Source: Xenorhabdus griffiniae
Lineage (GTDB): Bacteria; Pseudomonadota; Gammaproteobacteria; Enterobacterales; Enterobacteriaceae
DNA: 32,364 bases
Reading direction: 5' to 3'
Assembly: GCF_015163655.1 (NCBI RefSeq)
Contig: NZ_JADEUF010000038.1
Span: forward strand, 1 to 32,364
Shown here: piece after piece, positions 25,262-32,364 of the stretch
Layout: each line of letters starts with the position of its first letter
How positions within the stretch are numbered: the first letter of the stretch is position 1
Program-made: the position numbers and the translations under genes
Notes under the pieces: generated by a model
What the model saw: only the letters and a program-made list of their open reading frames with translations
Databases searched by the model: none
Told to the model about the DNA's origin: nothing

Positions 25262-26449
25262 TTATGCTTGATGGCTTTTTTCAACACCTTGTTTTTGCAG
25301 CCAATAACCGGCAGCCATTGGCACAACCGTAAGCGCCATTATTGTTGTCGTCGATAAAAGAGGGTATTCCATGAATACAGAGACGAGCATACTTGCGACA
25401 AAACAGAGGCCCAATTGCAGGGCATTTTGTAATGCAGCCGCTTTACCACTATCTTGTGGATAAATAGACAAAGCATTTGCTACTGCAATTGGATAGGATG
25501 CGCCATTCATTGCTGCCATTACACAAAAAGGAATAAGAATGGCGATAAATGAAGGTTGACTTAATATGGAGATCAAATAAATAGTGATCATGCTTACAGC
25601 ATAACCTACCAATAAAAATGGGAATACTGTTTCACTTTTTACTTTTTCCAGTAAGATACGGCAACCATACCCGCCAATCATAAATGCCAGAGTTTGAGGA
25701 ATATAACTTAAACCAATATCGGTAGGATCATAACCCATATCTTTCAGAATGGTTGGTGAACCCGTTAGCCAGGCAAAAAAACCGGCACTGCAAGATGCAT
25801 AGATCAATACATTTCCGTTAAAAACTGGAGAAGTTAATAACGTAAAGAAAGAAACCGCTTTTTTATCAGCGTGGGTTTCAATATTAGTACGTTTATTAGT
25901 CAGGAAAAATGTTGGTATTAACAGCAATATCGTTACGATCATTAAAATAAGGAAAATGACTCTCCAGCCACTATGCGTCAATAACCATGCCCCCAACAAA
26001 GGAGCAAGTGCAGGAGAAAGGGCAACCAAAGGCATGATCATGGCAAAAACACGTTTGGTACGCTCTGCATCATATCTGTCGACGACCAAAGCTTGCCAGG
26101 TTACCGCAGCGGAACACACGCCCACAGCCTGCATAAATCTCAATACCAGTAATTGGATCGGATTTGTTATCCAAAGCATACCTAAACAACTAATGGAAAA
26201 CAGGGACAGGCCGATAATAAGAACAGGTTTTCTGCCTAAACGGTCAGACAATTGACCCCATAAAAGTTGTGCAAAAGCAAATCCGGCAAGAAAAATGCTA
26301 AGGCTTGCACTGATAGCATTAGTTGATGTACCTAATTCTGCTTTCATTACATCAAAAGCGGGCAGATACATATCAATGGCCAAATAGCCTAACATGCTTA
26401 AGCCAGCGAGATAAGACATAAATGGAATGGTGTTTTTATTTGTTGTCAT
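25262..26449 (-). CDS. punC: MFS transporter PunC (purine nucleoside transporter, YdhC)
   Basis: A 395-residue major facilitator of the Bcr/CmlA drug-resistance subfamily with twelve predicted helices. It aligns with E. coli PunC (YdhC), for example LAIDMYLPAF, QLLWGQLSDRLGRKPVL (the MFS motif A), MPLVALSPALAPLLGAWLL, FFAWLTGSPTIL and IPFCVMAAMNGASYPI. PunC is linked in E. coli to purine nucleoside uptake under PunR. I prefer ATG 26449 because it fits the family N-terminus and because the longer start at 26509 would lie at a promoter -10. Neither start has a strong Shine-Dalgarno. It is divergent from punR. Confidence 0.9.
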   Translation of the reverse strand: MTTNKNTIPFMSYLAGLSMLGYLAIDMYLPAFDVMKAELGTSTNAISASLSIFLAGFAFAQLLWGQLSDRLGRKPVLIIGLSLFSISCLGMLWITNPIQLLVLRFMQAVGVCSAAVTWQALVVDRYDAERTKRVFAMIMPLVALSPALAPLLGAWLLTHSGWRVIFLILMIVTILLLIPTFFLTNKRTNIETHADKKAVSFFTLLTSPVFNGNVLIYASCSAGFFAWLTGSPTILKDMGYDPTDIGLSYIPQTLAFMIGGYGCRILLEKVKSETVFPFLLVGYAVSMITIYLISILSQPSFIAILIPFCVMAAMNGASYPIAVANALSIYPQDSGKAAALQNALQLGLCFVASMLVSVFMEYPLLSTTTIMALTVVPMAAGYWLQKQGVEKSHQA

Positions 26450-26497
26450 TGTGTTAGTAGTTAGATTTTGTCGTGGATAAGGAAATAGTTGGCTTAT

Positions 26498-26525
26498 TTT
26501 ATATAGCATGATTTTTACTTGTGAA
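26498..26525 (-). promoter_or_regulatory. Putative punC promoter
   Basis: On the minus strand, TTCACA (26520-26525), a 16-base spacer and TATAAA (26498-26503). It predicts a transcript beginning near 26490 with a leader of about 40 bases before ATG 26449. It lies in the punC/punR divergent region, where the LysR-type PunR would be expected to bind. Confidence 0.45.
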
Positions 26526-26572
26526 ACGGTAATATTTGCACCATGCTGTGAAAAAAATTGAAAGGAAGATAT

Positions 26573-27481
26573 ATGTGGTCTGAATACTCTCTGGAAGTTG
26601 TTGATGCTGTTGCCAGAACAGGAAGTTTCAGCGCGGCTGCATCAGAACTTCATCGTGTGCCTTCTGCTATCAGCTATACGGTAAAACAGCTTGAAGAATG
26701 GCTGGCAGTTCCTCTGTTTGAACGTCGTCACCGTGATGTCGATTTAACGGAAGCGGGAGCAATTTTTATCAAAGAAGCGCGTTCTGTTATCAAAAAAATG
26801 AATCACACTCGGCATCAGTGCCAACAGGTTGCTAATGGTTGGCGAGGGCAATTTAGTATTGCGGTTGATCAGGTTGTAAAACCAGAGCGAACGCTTCGGC
26901 TAATTTTGGATTTTTATCGCCATTTCCCAGATATTGAGTTACTTATCTATCCTGAAGTTTTCAATGGCGTATGGGATGCTCTGGTGGATGGCCGAGTGGA
27001 TGTCGCCATCGGAGCGACACGTGCTTCCCCTGTTGGTGAGCGATATAGCTTCAGGGATATGGGGTTCATGCCTTGGCTGTGTGTAGCCAGTCCAGAACAC
27101 GAACTGGCAGTAATATCGGGAAAATTGAATGATGACCAAATGCGACCTTATCCCAGTTTATGTCTTGAAGACACAGCGCGCAGCTTACCTAAACGTGATA
27201 CATGGGCTTTGGATAATCAGCGGCGATTGATTGTGCCTGATTGGGATATTGGATTAAGTTGCTTAATGGATGGATTGTGTGTAGGCATGGTGCCTAAGCA
27301 CCGTGCGCAACCGCTGATCCGTAAAGGCAAATTGATGACACTTGAACTTGAACAACCATTGCCTGACAGCCCATGCTGCTTGACATGGTCGCAAAAAAGC
27401 CATTCACCGGCATTAAGCTGGTTACTTGATTATCTGGGGGATAGCGAAACGCTTAATGCCGAATGGCTGCAAGAAAATTAA
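26573..27481 (+). CDS. punR: LysR-type regulator PunR (YdhB)
   Basis: A 302-residue LysR-family transcription factor matching E. coli PunR from the first residue (MWSEYSLEVVDAVARTGSFSAAASELHRVPSAISYTV, given as a region). The N-terminal winged helix-turn-helix spans residues 1-60, with PLFERRHRDVDLTEAG in the wing. The effector domain follows from about residue 90. I chose ATG 26573 over the TTG at 26558 because AAAGGAAG lies six bases before it. In E. coli PunR activates punC, and the divergent arrangement supports the same here. Its stop lies three bases from that of convergent purR. Confidence 0.93.
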   Translation: MWSEYSLEVVDAVARTGSFSAAASELHRVPSAISYTVKQLEEWLAVPLFERRHRDVDLTEAGAIFIKEARSVIKKMNHTRHQCQQVANGWRGQFSIAVDQVVKPERTLRLILDFYRHFPDIELLIYPEVFNGVWDALVDGRVDVAIGATRASPVGERYSFRDMGFMPWLCVASPEHELAVISGKLNDDQMRPYPSLCLEDTARSLPKRDTWALDNQRRLIVPDWDIGLSCLMDGLCVGMVPKHRAQPLIRKGKLMTLELEQPLPDSPCCLTWSQKSHSPALSWLLDYLGDSETLNAEWLQEN

Positions 27482-27484
27482 CTG

Positions 27485-28510
27485 TCAGCGGCGATAATCG
27501 ATAAAAGGTCCATCTGCAACAGAGCGCCGTTCAACAAGGCGTGGGTGGACTTCGATAGTTTGTGCATCCTCACGTTTATTGACTATCCTGTCCAGTAACA
27601 TTGAAAAGGCCATTTGTCCTAAACGCTCTTTGGGTTGGTGAATGGTTGTCAATGCTGGCGTAAAATAGCGGGCATTACGAATATTATCATAACCGATGAT
27701 TGAAATATCTTGCGGAACACGCAAACCCAACTCATCAGCTGCACAGATCGCTCCCATAGCCATGACATCTCCACCACAGAAAACAGCAGTTGGACGATGT
27801 TTTTGATTCAGGATCTTATACATGGCTTGGTAACCGGACTCAGGTTCAAAATCACCTTGTACAATCCACTCATCCCGAATAGCGATATTGGCTTCTTTTA
27901 GTGCCTTAAGAAAACCTTGGTGGCGGCCCCCTCCCGTATTTCTTGCCAATGGTCCAGGAATAGATGCAATATCACGATGACCACGTTCAATGAGATAACG
28001 GCCAGCTAGGTAACCACCATGAAAGGCATTATCAATAATTGCATCGGTAAAATCGCCTCTGGATTCTCCCCAATCCATAACCACCATAGGAATATTACGA
28101 TAACCTTCCAACATACTCAAAAGTTGCTCAGGGTATTCTGAACACATTACCAGTAAACCATCTACTCGTTTTTGTGCGAGCATCGCGAGATATGCTTTCT
28201 GTTTATCAAGGTTGTTATGAGAATTACATAAAATCAGGGTATAACCTTTGCTATAGCAGCTATTTTCAACTGATTCTATGATCTCAGCAAAGTATGGTGC
28301 TTCACTTGATGTTGCCAGCAACCCAATGGATTTGGTGTGGTTAACTTTTAAGCTACGGGCAACCGCACTGGGAGAATAGTTCAATTCTTTAATAGCGGCC
28401 CAAACTGCGGCCTTTGTATCTTCGGCGACGAAACGGGTTTTATTGATAACATGGGATACGGTTGTAGTCGAAACACCAGCGCGTTTGGCCACATCTTTAA
28501 TCGTTGCCAT
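27485..28510 (-). CDS. purR: Purine repressor PurR
   Basis: A LacI-family repressor of purine synthesis genes that uses hypoxanthine or guanine as corepressor. Length 341 is identical to E. coli. The DNA-binding headpiece is [20 protein letters not shown], the hinge helix is near [12 protein letters not shown], and the corepressor domain includes GIIGY-type blocks such as [20 protein letters not shown]. There is no space for a terminator between purR and punR, so their transcripts probably overlap. An upstream GGTAAACGATTAAC (about 28580-28593) only weakly resembles a PurR box. Confidence 0.96.
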   Translation of the reverse strand: MATIKDVAKRAGVSTTTVSHVINKTRFVAEDTKAAVWAAIKELNYSPSAVARSLKVNHTKSIGLLATSSEAPYFAEIIESVENSCYSKGYTLILCNSHNNLDKQKAYLAMLAQKRVDGLLVMCSEYPEQLLSMLEGYRNIPMVVMDWGESRGDFTDAIIDNAFHGGYLAGRYLIERGHRDIASIPGPLARNTGGGRHQGFLKALKEANIAIRDEWIVQGDFEPESGYQAMYKILNQKHRPTAVFCGGDVMAMGAICAADELGLRVPQDISIIGYDNIRNARYFTPALTTIHQPKERLGQMAFSMLLDRIVNKREDAQTIEVHPRLVERRSVADGPFIDYRR

Positions 28511-28653
28511 GAAAAAAGGACTCCTGACCTTCTGGTCTAATTTATATACCCTTTATCTTTCTTTTCGGGTATAGCTATTTGTTAATCGTTTACCAATATA
28601 TTTGTATACAGGGTGATGGTTGGCAATAATTTAGCGGTAAACCTTGAATTTTG

Positions 28654-28696
28654 TCTGATCTAGCTCAAAAGTGAAAGTAATAATCGATGCTATAAA
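28654..28696 (+). promoter_or_regulatory. Class II CRP/FNR-type promoter for ynhF
   Basis: TCTGATCTAGCTCAAA (28654-28669) matches the CRP consensus TGTGATCTAGATCACA at 13 of 16. The nested CTGAT-CTAG-CTCAA matches FNR TTGAT-N4-ATCAA at 8 of 10. A -10 TATAAA is at 28691-28696, predicting a start near 28703. The site is then centred at -41.5, the exact class II position. Which regulator binds cannot be decided from sequence. The 290-base region 28511-28800 otherwise holds only the ynhF leader and purR upstream sequence. Confidence 0.6.
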
Positions 28697-28800
28697 GAGT
28701 ATGGATTAAATCTTGCGGTATGATTTTTAGATAGTATGGCAAATAACCGCTTAAAATTTAGGATGTTGAGGTGTCTTAATTTTCACATTGAGGATGTTCT

Positions 28801-28887
28801 ATGGATACAGATCTGAAATTGGGATTATTGGCCGCCAGTAGTGCATTAATCATGATTGTTTTTCTGGGGAGCCTCTGCCTGATCTGA
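28801..28887 (+). CDS. ynhF: Small membrane protein YnhF
   Basis: A 28-residue frame, too short for most gene finders, begins MDTDLKLGLLAASSALIM and continues into one hydrophobic helix ending LGSLCLI. E. coli YnhF (29 residues) begins MSTDLKFSL and also has a single membrane helix. The shared M-x-TDLK-x2-L start and position beside purR support homology. GAGG lies eight bases upstream of the ATG. It has its own CRP/FNR-type promoter, and a strong terminator follows. Its function is unknown. Confidence 0.8.
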   Translation: MDTDLKLGLLAASSALIMIVFLGSLCLI

Positions 28888-28922
28888 TCAAGGTCTAAAA
28901 GAATTTGTAGCCCCACTTATCT

Positions 28923-28979
28923 TAAGGGCGGGTTTTCCAACATGCGCAATACCGCAAATAAAGGAAAAGCCCGCCCTTA
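28923..28979. terminator. Long bidirectional terminator between ynhF and sodB
   Basis: The stem TAAGGGCGGGTTTTCC/GGAAAAGCCCGCCCTTA is 16 bp with a single bulged C. Its 24-nt loop contains a further TGCG/CGCA pair. The plus-strand side is followed by TTATTATTTC. It lies between convergent genes. Confidence 0.75.
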
Positions 28980-29010
28980 TTATTTCAAACTAGTATAAGA
29001 ATTAATCTTA

Positions 29011-29589
29011 TTAAGCTAAGTTTTCTTCAACAAAGTTCCAGTTGACCAGAGCCCAGAAGTGCTCCAAATATTGAGGGCGAGCATTGCGGTAATCGATATA
29101 ATATGCGTGCTCCCAAACATCAACAGTCAGCACTGGCTTATCTTCGCCAGTCAATGGCGTTGCTGCATTAGAAGTGTTAACGATAGCCAGAGTACCATCA
29201 GCTTTCTTGACTAACCAAGTCCAACCAGAACCAAAGTTTTTCAGAGCTGCATCAGTGAATTGCTGTTTAAATTCAGCAAAAGAGCCGAAAGCATGACTGA
29301 TAGCATCTGCCACTTTTCCGGTGGGTTCGCCACCACCATTTGGTGACAGGCTGTGCCAGTAGAAAGTATGGTTCCAAACTTGTGCTGCGTTATTGAAGAT
29401 GCCACCTTCAGATGTTTTGATGATCTCTTCCAGTGATTTTCCGGCAAATTCAGTATCTTTAATCAGATTATTCAGGTTTACAACATAAGCATTGTGATGT
29501 TTGCCGTAGTGATATTCCAGAGTTTCTGCAGAAATGTGTGGTTCCAGGGCATCTTTGGCATAAGGTAATGCTGGTAATTCAAAAGACAT
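29011..29589 (-). CDS. sodB: Iron superoxide dismutase SodB
   Basis: A cytoplasmic Fe-dependent superoxide dismutase of 192 residues. The metal ligands are visible as His27 (EYHYGKHH), His74 (VWNHTFYWH), Asp156 and His160 (DVWEHAYYIDY). Gln70 in NNAAQVWNH marks the iron rather than manganese type. I chose ATG 29589 (MSFELPALPY) because of AAGGAG seven bases upstream; the frame continues to 29628 without support. In E. coli sodB is silenced by RyhB when iron is scarce, by pairing around the start; the same control is possible here but was not tested. Confidence 0.96.
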   Translation of the reverse strand: MSFELPALPYAKDALEPHISAETLEYHYGKHHNAYVVNLNNLIKDTEFAGKSLEEIIKTSEGGIFNNAAQVWNHTFYWHSLSPNGGGEPTGKVADAISHAFGSFAEFKQQFTDAALKNFGSGWTWLVKKADGTLAIVNTSNAATPLTGEDKPVLTVDVWEHAYYIDYRNARPQYLEHFWALVNWNFVEENLA

Positions 29590-29951
29590 TGCATGCTCCT
29601 TTTTAATATCGGGTTTTTGGCTCTGCAAACCATGGCTTAGACACTCACCATGGAACAGGGCAAATTTAAGCTTATTATCGTGTTACTATTTTGATAATTA
29701 TCTTAACAACTTTTCTGCTAAATAACAGGGAAAAAGATGCTATAAAGCTGCGAACTGGTGCAGAACTGAACTTAACATGTATTGGATACAGTCAGTTGGA
29801 ATGAAAATATCTAATGATCATTTGTGGCAAGTCATGGCAAAAATTTGCCATATAAAGTTCACGGTAGAAAAATTAGCGTAGAAAGTGGTATTCTGAATCA
29901 ATCTTTATCTTATGCTGATAAATAGCACGTGCAGTTTTTAAGGAAGCAAAA
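29590..29951. other. sodB/grxD divergent intergenic region with an operator-like palindrome
   Basis: No protein gene is visible in these 362 bases. The palindrome ATGGCAAA-AA-TTTGCCAT (29834-29851) directly precedes a -10-like TATAAA (29851-29856), so a protein bound there would cover a grxD promoter. A GATAATTATC palindrome (29693-29702) lies on the sodB side. Two CCATGG sites flank a 12-nt stretch at about 29628-29652 in the sodB leader. Confidence 0.45.
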
Positions 29952-30332
29952 ATGACTAATATTAATACAAACACTAATACGGTTACTGATACAACGGCTG
30001 ATGCAGTCATTGAAAAAATCGAACGCCAGATCAGAGAAAACCCAATTCTGTTGTACATGAAAGGTTCACCGAAATTGCCAAGCTGTGGCTTCTCTGCACA
30101 GGCAGTTCAGGCTTTATCAGCTTGTGGTGAACGTTTTGCTTATGTGGATATTTTGCAAAATCCAGATATCCGTGCTCAATTACCTAAATACGCAAATTGG
30201 CCGACTTTTCCTCAACTTTGGGTTGATGGTGAGTTGGTGGGAGGTTGTGACATTCTTGTTGAGATGTATCAACGCGGTGAACTACAAACACTGATCAAAG
30301 AGACTGCCGATAAATATCGTGAGCAGGAATAA
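29952..30332 (+). CDS. grxD: Monothiol glutaredoxin GrxD (Grx4)
   Basis: A CGFS-type monothiol glutaredoxin that carries or delivers iron-sulfur clusters, often with BolA. The active site is KLPSCGFSAQ with Cys45. Glutathione-binding blocks WPTFPQLWVDGELVGGCDI follow. At 126 residues it is longer than E. coli GrxD (115). The extra sequence is an N-terminal Thr/Asn-rich run (MTNINTNTNTVTDTTAD) encoded by an imperfect repeat, just before the conserved EKIERQIRENPILLYMKGSP. The start is supported by AAGGAAG upstream, and there is no later in-frame ATG before the domain. Confidence 0.95.
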   Translation: MTNINTNTNTVTDTTADAVIEKIERQIRENPILLYMKGSPKLPSCGFSAQAVQALSACGERFAYVDILQNPDIRAQLPKYANWPTFPQLWVDGELVGGCDILVEMYQRGELQTLIKETADKYREQE

Positions 30333-30368
30333 GGCCAGTCATTCATCTGAATAATGGTTACTTTTCAT

Positions 30369-30403
30369 AGCCCCATACCGATTAAAGTATGGGGCTTACT
30401 TTT
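30369..30403 (+). terminator. Terminator between grxD and rnt
   Basis: A perfect 10-bp stem AGCCCCATAC/GTATGGGGCT with an 8-nt loop is followed by TACTTTTTT, a standard Rho-independent terminator for grxD. It probably also stops the convergent rnt transcript. Confidence 0.85.
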
Positions 30404-31054
30404 TTAGGATTCGCAGTTAGCGTTATCAGTAGATGGTAGTGGCCAACCACCTAGCCGCTTCCAGCGATTAACCAGCTCGCAGAAAAGTAGGGCGGTTCGA
30501 TCAGTATCATAAAGAGCGCTATGGGCCTGATTGCTGTCAAACGGAATTTCCGCTGTGATGCAGGCTTTGGCAAGAATTGTCTGACCAAGAACCAAGCCAC
30601 TGAGTGCAGCGGTATCAAAAGTCGCGAACGGATGGAATGGATTGCGTTTCAAACTAGCACGTTCAGCAGCGGCCATGACAAAGCTATGATCAAAATTGGC
30701 ATTATGAGCGACGATAATTGCACGGTTACAATTTGTGTCTTTCATACCTTTGCGGATCATTTTAAAAATTGCGTGCAAGGCAGTATATTCACTGACAGCT
30801 CCTCGCAAGGGGTTTGTAGGATCAATGCCAGTGAAAGCGAGAGCGGCAGGATCAAGATTAGCCCCTTCAAAAGGCTCGATATGAAAATGCAGCGTATTGG
30901 CCGGTGTTAGCCAACCATCTTCATCCATTTTTAAAGTAGTTGCAGCAATTTCAAGTAAAGCGTCTGTACGCGCATTAAAACCAGCGGTTTCGACATCAAT
31001 AACAACGGGATAGTAGCCACGAAAGCGCCCACTTAGCATATTTTGATTAGACAT
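30404..31054 (-). CDS. rnt: Ribonuclease T
   Basis: A 216-residue DEDDh 3'-5' exonuclease that trims 3' ends of tRNA, 5S rRNA and other stable RNAs. The catalytic set is visible: Asp20 and Glu22 (VVIDVETAG), an aspartate near 122 ([10 protein letters not shown]), and His178 and Asp183 ([12 protein letters not shown]). The sequence follows E. coli RNase T (215 residues), with a three-residue shorter N-terminus. In E. coli lhr lies next to rnt; here there is no lhr. A 178-base gap separates it from gloA upstream, so it may have its own promoter. Confidence 0.96.
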   Translation of the reverse strand: MSNQNMLSGRFRGYYPVVIDVETAGFNARTDALLEIAATTLKMDEDGWLTPANTLHFHIEPFEGANLDPAALAFTGIDPTNPLRGAVSEYTALHAIFKMIRKGMKDTNCNRAIIVAHNANFDHSFVMAAAERASLKRNPFHPFATFDTAALSGLVLGQTILAKACITAEIPFDSNQAHSALYDTDRTALLFCELVNRWKRLGGWPLPSTDNANCES

Positions 31055-31164
31055 CTGATTTTCAGTTCTTAGCTTCAGGATTCTATTTTTTAACTTTGGA
31101 ATAGTGAGTATTATGACAAAATTTGGTGTGTCTTGCAGAAGTAATGCTTATGCGGTGGGGGATA

Positions 31165-31181
31165 AAGGGCAAGATGCCCTT
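31165..31181. other. Small hairpin between gloA and rnt
   Basis: AAGGGC/GCCCTT with a 5-nt loop lies downstream of the main gloA terminator. It may add to termination or structure the rnt leader. Confidence 0.35.
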
Positions 31182-31198
31182 ATTTAGCTAGTTAAATA

Positions 31199-31228
31199 AT
31201 TTCTCACTATAACGTAATAGTGAGAAAT
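31199..31228 (-). terminator. gloA terminator
   Basis: A perfect 12-bp stem ATTTCTCACTAT/ATAGTGAGAAAT with a 6-nt loop lies five bases past the gloA stop, followed in the minus direction by TTATTTAAC. Confidence 0.75.
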
Positions 31229-31232
31229 AGCG

Positions 31233-31640
31233 TTAGTTGCCTAATGCATTGCTGGCACTTGCATTTTCGATGAGTTCAATCTTATAACCATCGGGATCTT
31301 CAACGAATGCAATGACAGTTGTTCCACCTTTAACTGGCCCTGCTTCGCGAACTACTTTCCCTCCAGCAAGTTTGATGCGTTCACAGGTTGCCGCAACATC
31401 ATCAACACCTAAGGCGATATGTCCAAATGCGGTTCCCATTTCATAGTTTTCAACATCCCAATTATAAGTTAGCTCAATAACTGCGCCTTGACTTTCATCG
31501 GTATAACCAACAAACGCGAGAGAATACTTATACTCTGGGTTTTCGCTGGTGCGGAGTAAACGCATACCCATTACCTGAGTATAGAAATCAATCGAGCGCT
31601 GCATATTGCCAACACGGATCATAGTGTGGAGTAAACGCAT
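31233..31640 (-). CDS. gloA: Lactoylglutathione lyase (glyoxalase I)
   Basis: Isomerises the methylglyoxal-glutathione hemithioacetal to S-lactoylglutathione, the first detoxification step. All four metal ligands of the E. coli nickel enzyme are in register: His5, Glu56, His74 and Glu122. At 135 residues it matches the E. coli length. Sequence begins [20 protein letters not shown]. In E. coli gloA follows nemRA; here no nemR or nemA is present, and an ERIC-like element and divergent ydhL lie upstream. Confidence 0.97.
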   Translation of the reverse strand: MRLLHTMIRVGNMQRSIDFYTQVMGMRLLRTSENPEYKYSLAFVGYTDESQGAVIELTYNWDVENYEMGTAFGHIALGVDDVAATCERIKLAGGKVVREAGPVKGGTTVIAFVEDPDGYKIELIENASASNALGN

Positions 31641-31771
31641 GATTACCTCTTGATCTTTATAACTTTATTACGAAAAATAACGTTCAGAAACGTGGCTCAC
31701 ATATCTGCATATGATGGGTTAACTATACCGTGTATAGATCAAATAATTCAAATTATCCGGTTATTTACCTT

Positions 31772-31876
31772 TATACCCATCTCACTTCAAGATGCATATT
31801 GTTTCTCCCCGCGAAGCGGGTAAAAACAATGAATTATGTTGTCTTATAATGAGCAACTTGAAAGGTTACGCGTATA
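31772..31876. repeat. ERIC-like repeat, divergent copy
   Basis: The left end tatacccatctcacttcaag and right end gcaacttgaaaggttacgcg-tata are imperfect inverted copies, around a core tctccccgcgaagcgggtaa. It lies in the 338-base gloA/ydhL divergent region; the rest of that region is AT-rich with no gene seen. Confidence 0.65.
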
Positions 31877-31978
31877 GGTTGACCATTTTATTTTGAAATG
31901 ACATGGGTGAAGTTTATACTGATCAATAAATGGCCTTATTGTGGGAATGCTTGATAAGTTTGGATGCAGGGGGATGAG

Positions 31979-32218
31979 ATGGCTGAACAATTAGAATTTT
32001 TTGCTATTCCAAACCCTTGTCGGGGAGTTTGTGAATCTGATCCCCGTGGTTTTTGCCAGGGATGTTATCGTAGCAGGGAAGAGCGGTTTATATGGATGAA
32101 ATTATCGGATAGTGAAAAAAGAGAAATATTGCGGTTATGTCATCAGAGAAAACTAAGAAGTTTGAGAAAGAAGGGAGAAGAAAGCAATATTATTCCAAGA
32201 CAATCCGATTTATTTTAA
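31979..32218 (+). CDS. ydhL: DUF1289 protein YdhL
   Basis: A 79-residue protein of unknown function with the DUF1289 cysteine pattern NPCRGVCESDPRGFCQGCYRS (four cysteines in CxxxC and CxxC spacing, likely a metal site), followed by a basic EER-x-W helix. It starts MAEQLEFF and ends SDLF, like E. coli YdhL (MAEQLEFF...SLF, 79 residues). I chose ATG 31979 because AGGGGG lies five bases before it; an upstream ATG at 31964 lacks a comparable site. Confidence 0.93.
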   Translation: MAEQLEFFAIPNPCRGVCESDPRGFCQGCYRSREERFIWMKLSDSEKREILRLCHQRKLRSLRKKGEESNIIPRQSDLF

Positions 32219-32268
32219 TTTCACTCTGAACTGGTTAAAAAATATCTTTTATAACGCGATGCTCAACT

Positions 32269-32364
32269 TTAACACCCAATAACGAGCGTTTGTTGAAGCC
32301 AGTCGCGTTGTTTTTTACCTTGTTTAAAGTTGGCAAAAATACCCAATGTGTGAGAAAGCAGCTT
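32269..32364 (-). CDS. Possible 3' end of an unidentified gene (runs off right edge)
   Basis: On the minus strand a frame enters from the edge and ends at TAA 32269-32271, giving 31 residues that include LGIFANFKQGKKQRDWLQ. The composition looks like real coding sequence and it would converge with ydhL. I do not recognise the family, and no clear terminator separates the two genes. Confidence 0.35.
   Translation of the reverse strand, partial: KLLSHTLGIFANFKQGKKQRDWLQQTLVIGC

Noticed and set aside
28575..28600. GGTAAACGATTAAC as a PurR autoregulatory site
   Set aside because: About 8 of 12 matches; too weak to list as a feature, though autoregulation is known in E. coli.
1..32364. CRISPR array, prophage, toxin or biosynthetic gene cluster
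   Set aside because: No regularly spaced direct repeats, phage genes or large modular enzymes were seen; nearly all coding space is core metabolism.

Overview
The window reads as conserved chromosome from a low-GC enterobacterium of the Morganellaceae type. Xenorhabdus or Photorhabdus is the most likely source, because core proteins closely resemble their E. coli/Yersinia counterparts and ERIC-like intergenic repeats ending in 'gattggtata' recur throughout; this is inference from recall, not a search. The order aroH-ppsR-ppsA ... ydiK-ydiJ-menI ... ldtE-lpp-pykF ... tRNA-Val x2-mdtK-ribE-cfa-punC/punR-purR-ynhF-sodB-grxD-rnt-gloA-ydhL follows the E. coli 37-38 min region, with several E. coli blocks absent.

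Layout. 1-900: the start of a probable IS630-family transposase at the left edge, then a six-helix membrane protein whose reading frame is broken at a T-rich heptamer. 898-6853: a hemin uptake operon hmuRSTUV on the minus strand, behind a strong Fur-box palindrome. 6944-11851: aroH and ppsR (minus) and divergent ppsA (plus). 11878-12050: a homologue of the small RNA RprA with its RcsB box, not previously evident from protein-coding analysis. 12224-18307: ydiK (minus), then ydiJ-menI and ldtE (plus). 18337-20620: lpp and pykF (minus). 20846-22568: two identical tRNA-Val(GAC) genes and mdtK (minus). 22980-26449: ribE (plus), cfa and punC (minus). 26573-28979: punR (plus), purR (minus) and the tiny membrane protein gene ynhF (plus). 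29011-32364: sodB (minus), grxD (plus), rnt and gloA (minus), ydhL (plus), and an unidentified gene fragment at the right edge.

How the genes fit together. The hmu operon imports hemin under iron control. ppsA and pykF catalyse opposite steps between PEP and pyruvate, and both carry Cra-like sites: one is placed for activation upstream of ppsA, the other for repression just downstream of the pykF start. PpsR reversibly controls PpsA, and AroH draws on PEP for aromatic synthesis. LdtE and Lpp both act at the peptidoglycan/outer-membrane interface. PunC/PunR and PurR form a purine transport and regulation cluster. SodB, GrxD and GloA handle oxidative, iron-sulfur and methylglyoxal stress.

Most of the window is ordinary core genome and I see no clear undescribed multi-gene system. 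The observations most worth a second look are the frameshift at a U UUU UUA heptamer (143-774), the divergent RprA, a class II CRP/FNR-type promoter in front of ynhF, the tRNA promoter built into a hairpin arm, and the absence of hemP, suf, nemRA and lhr from their E. coli positions.
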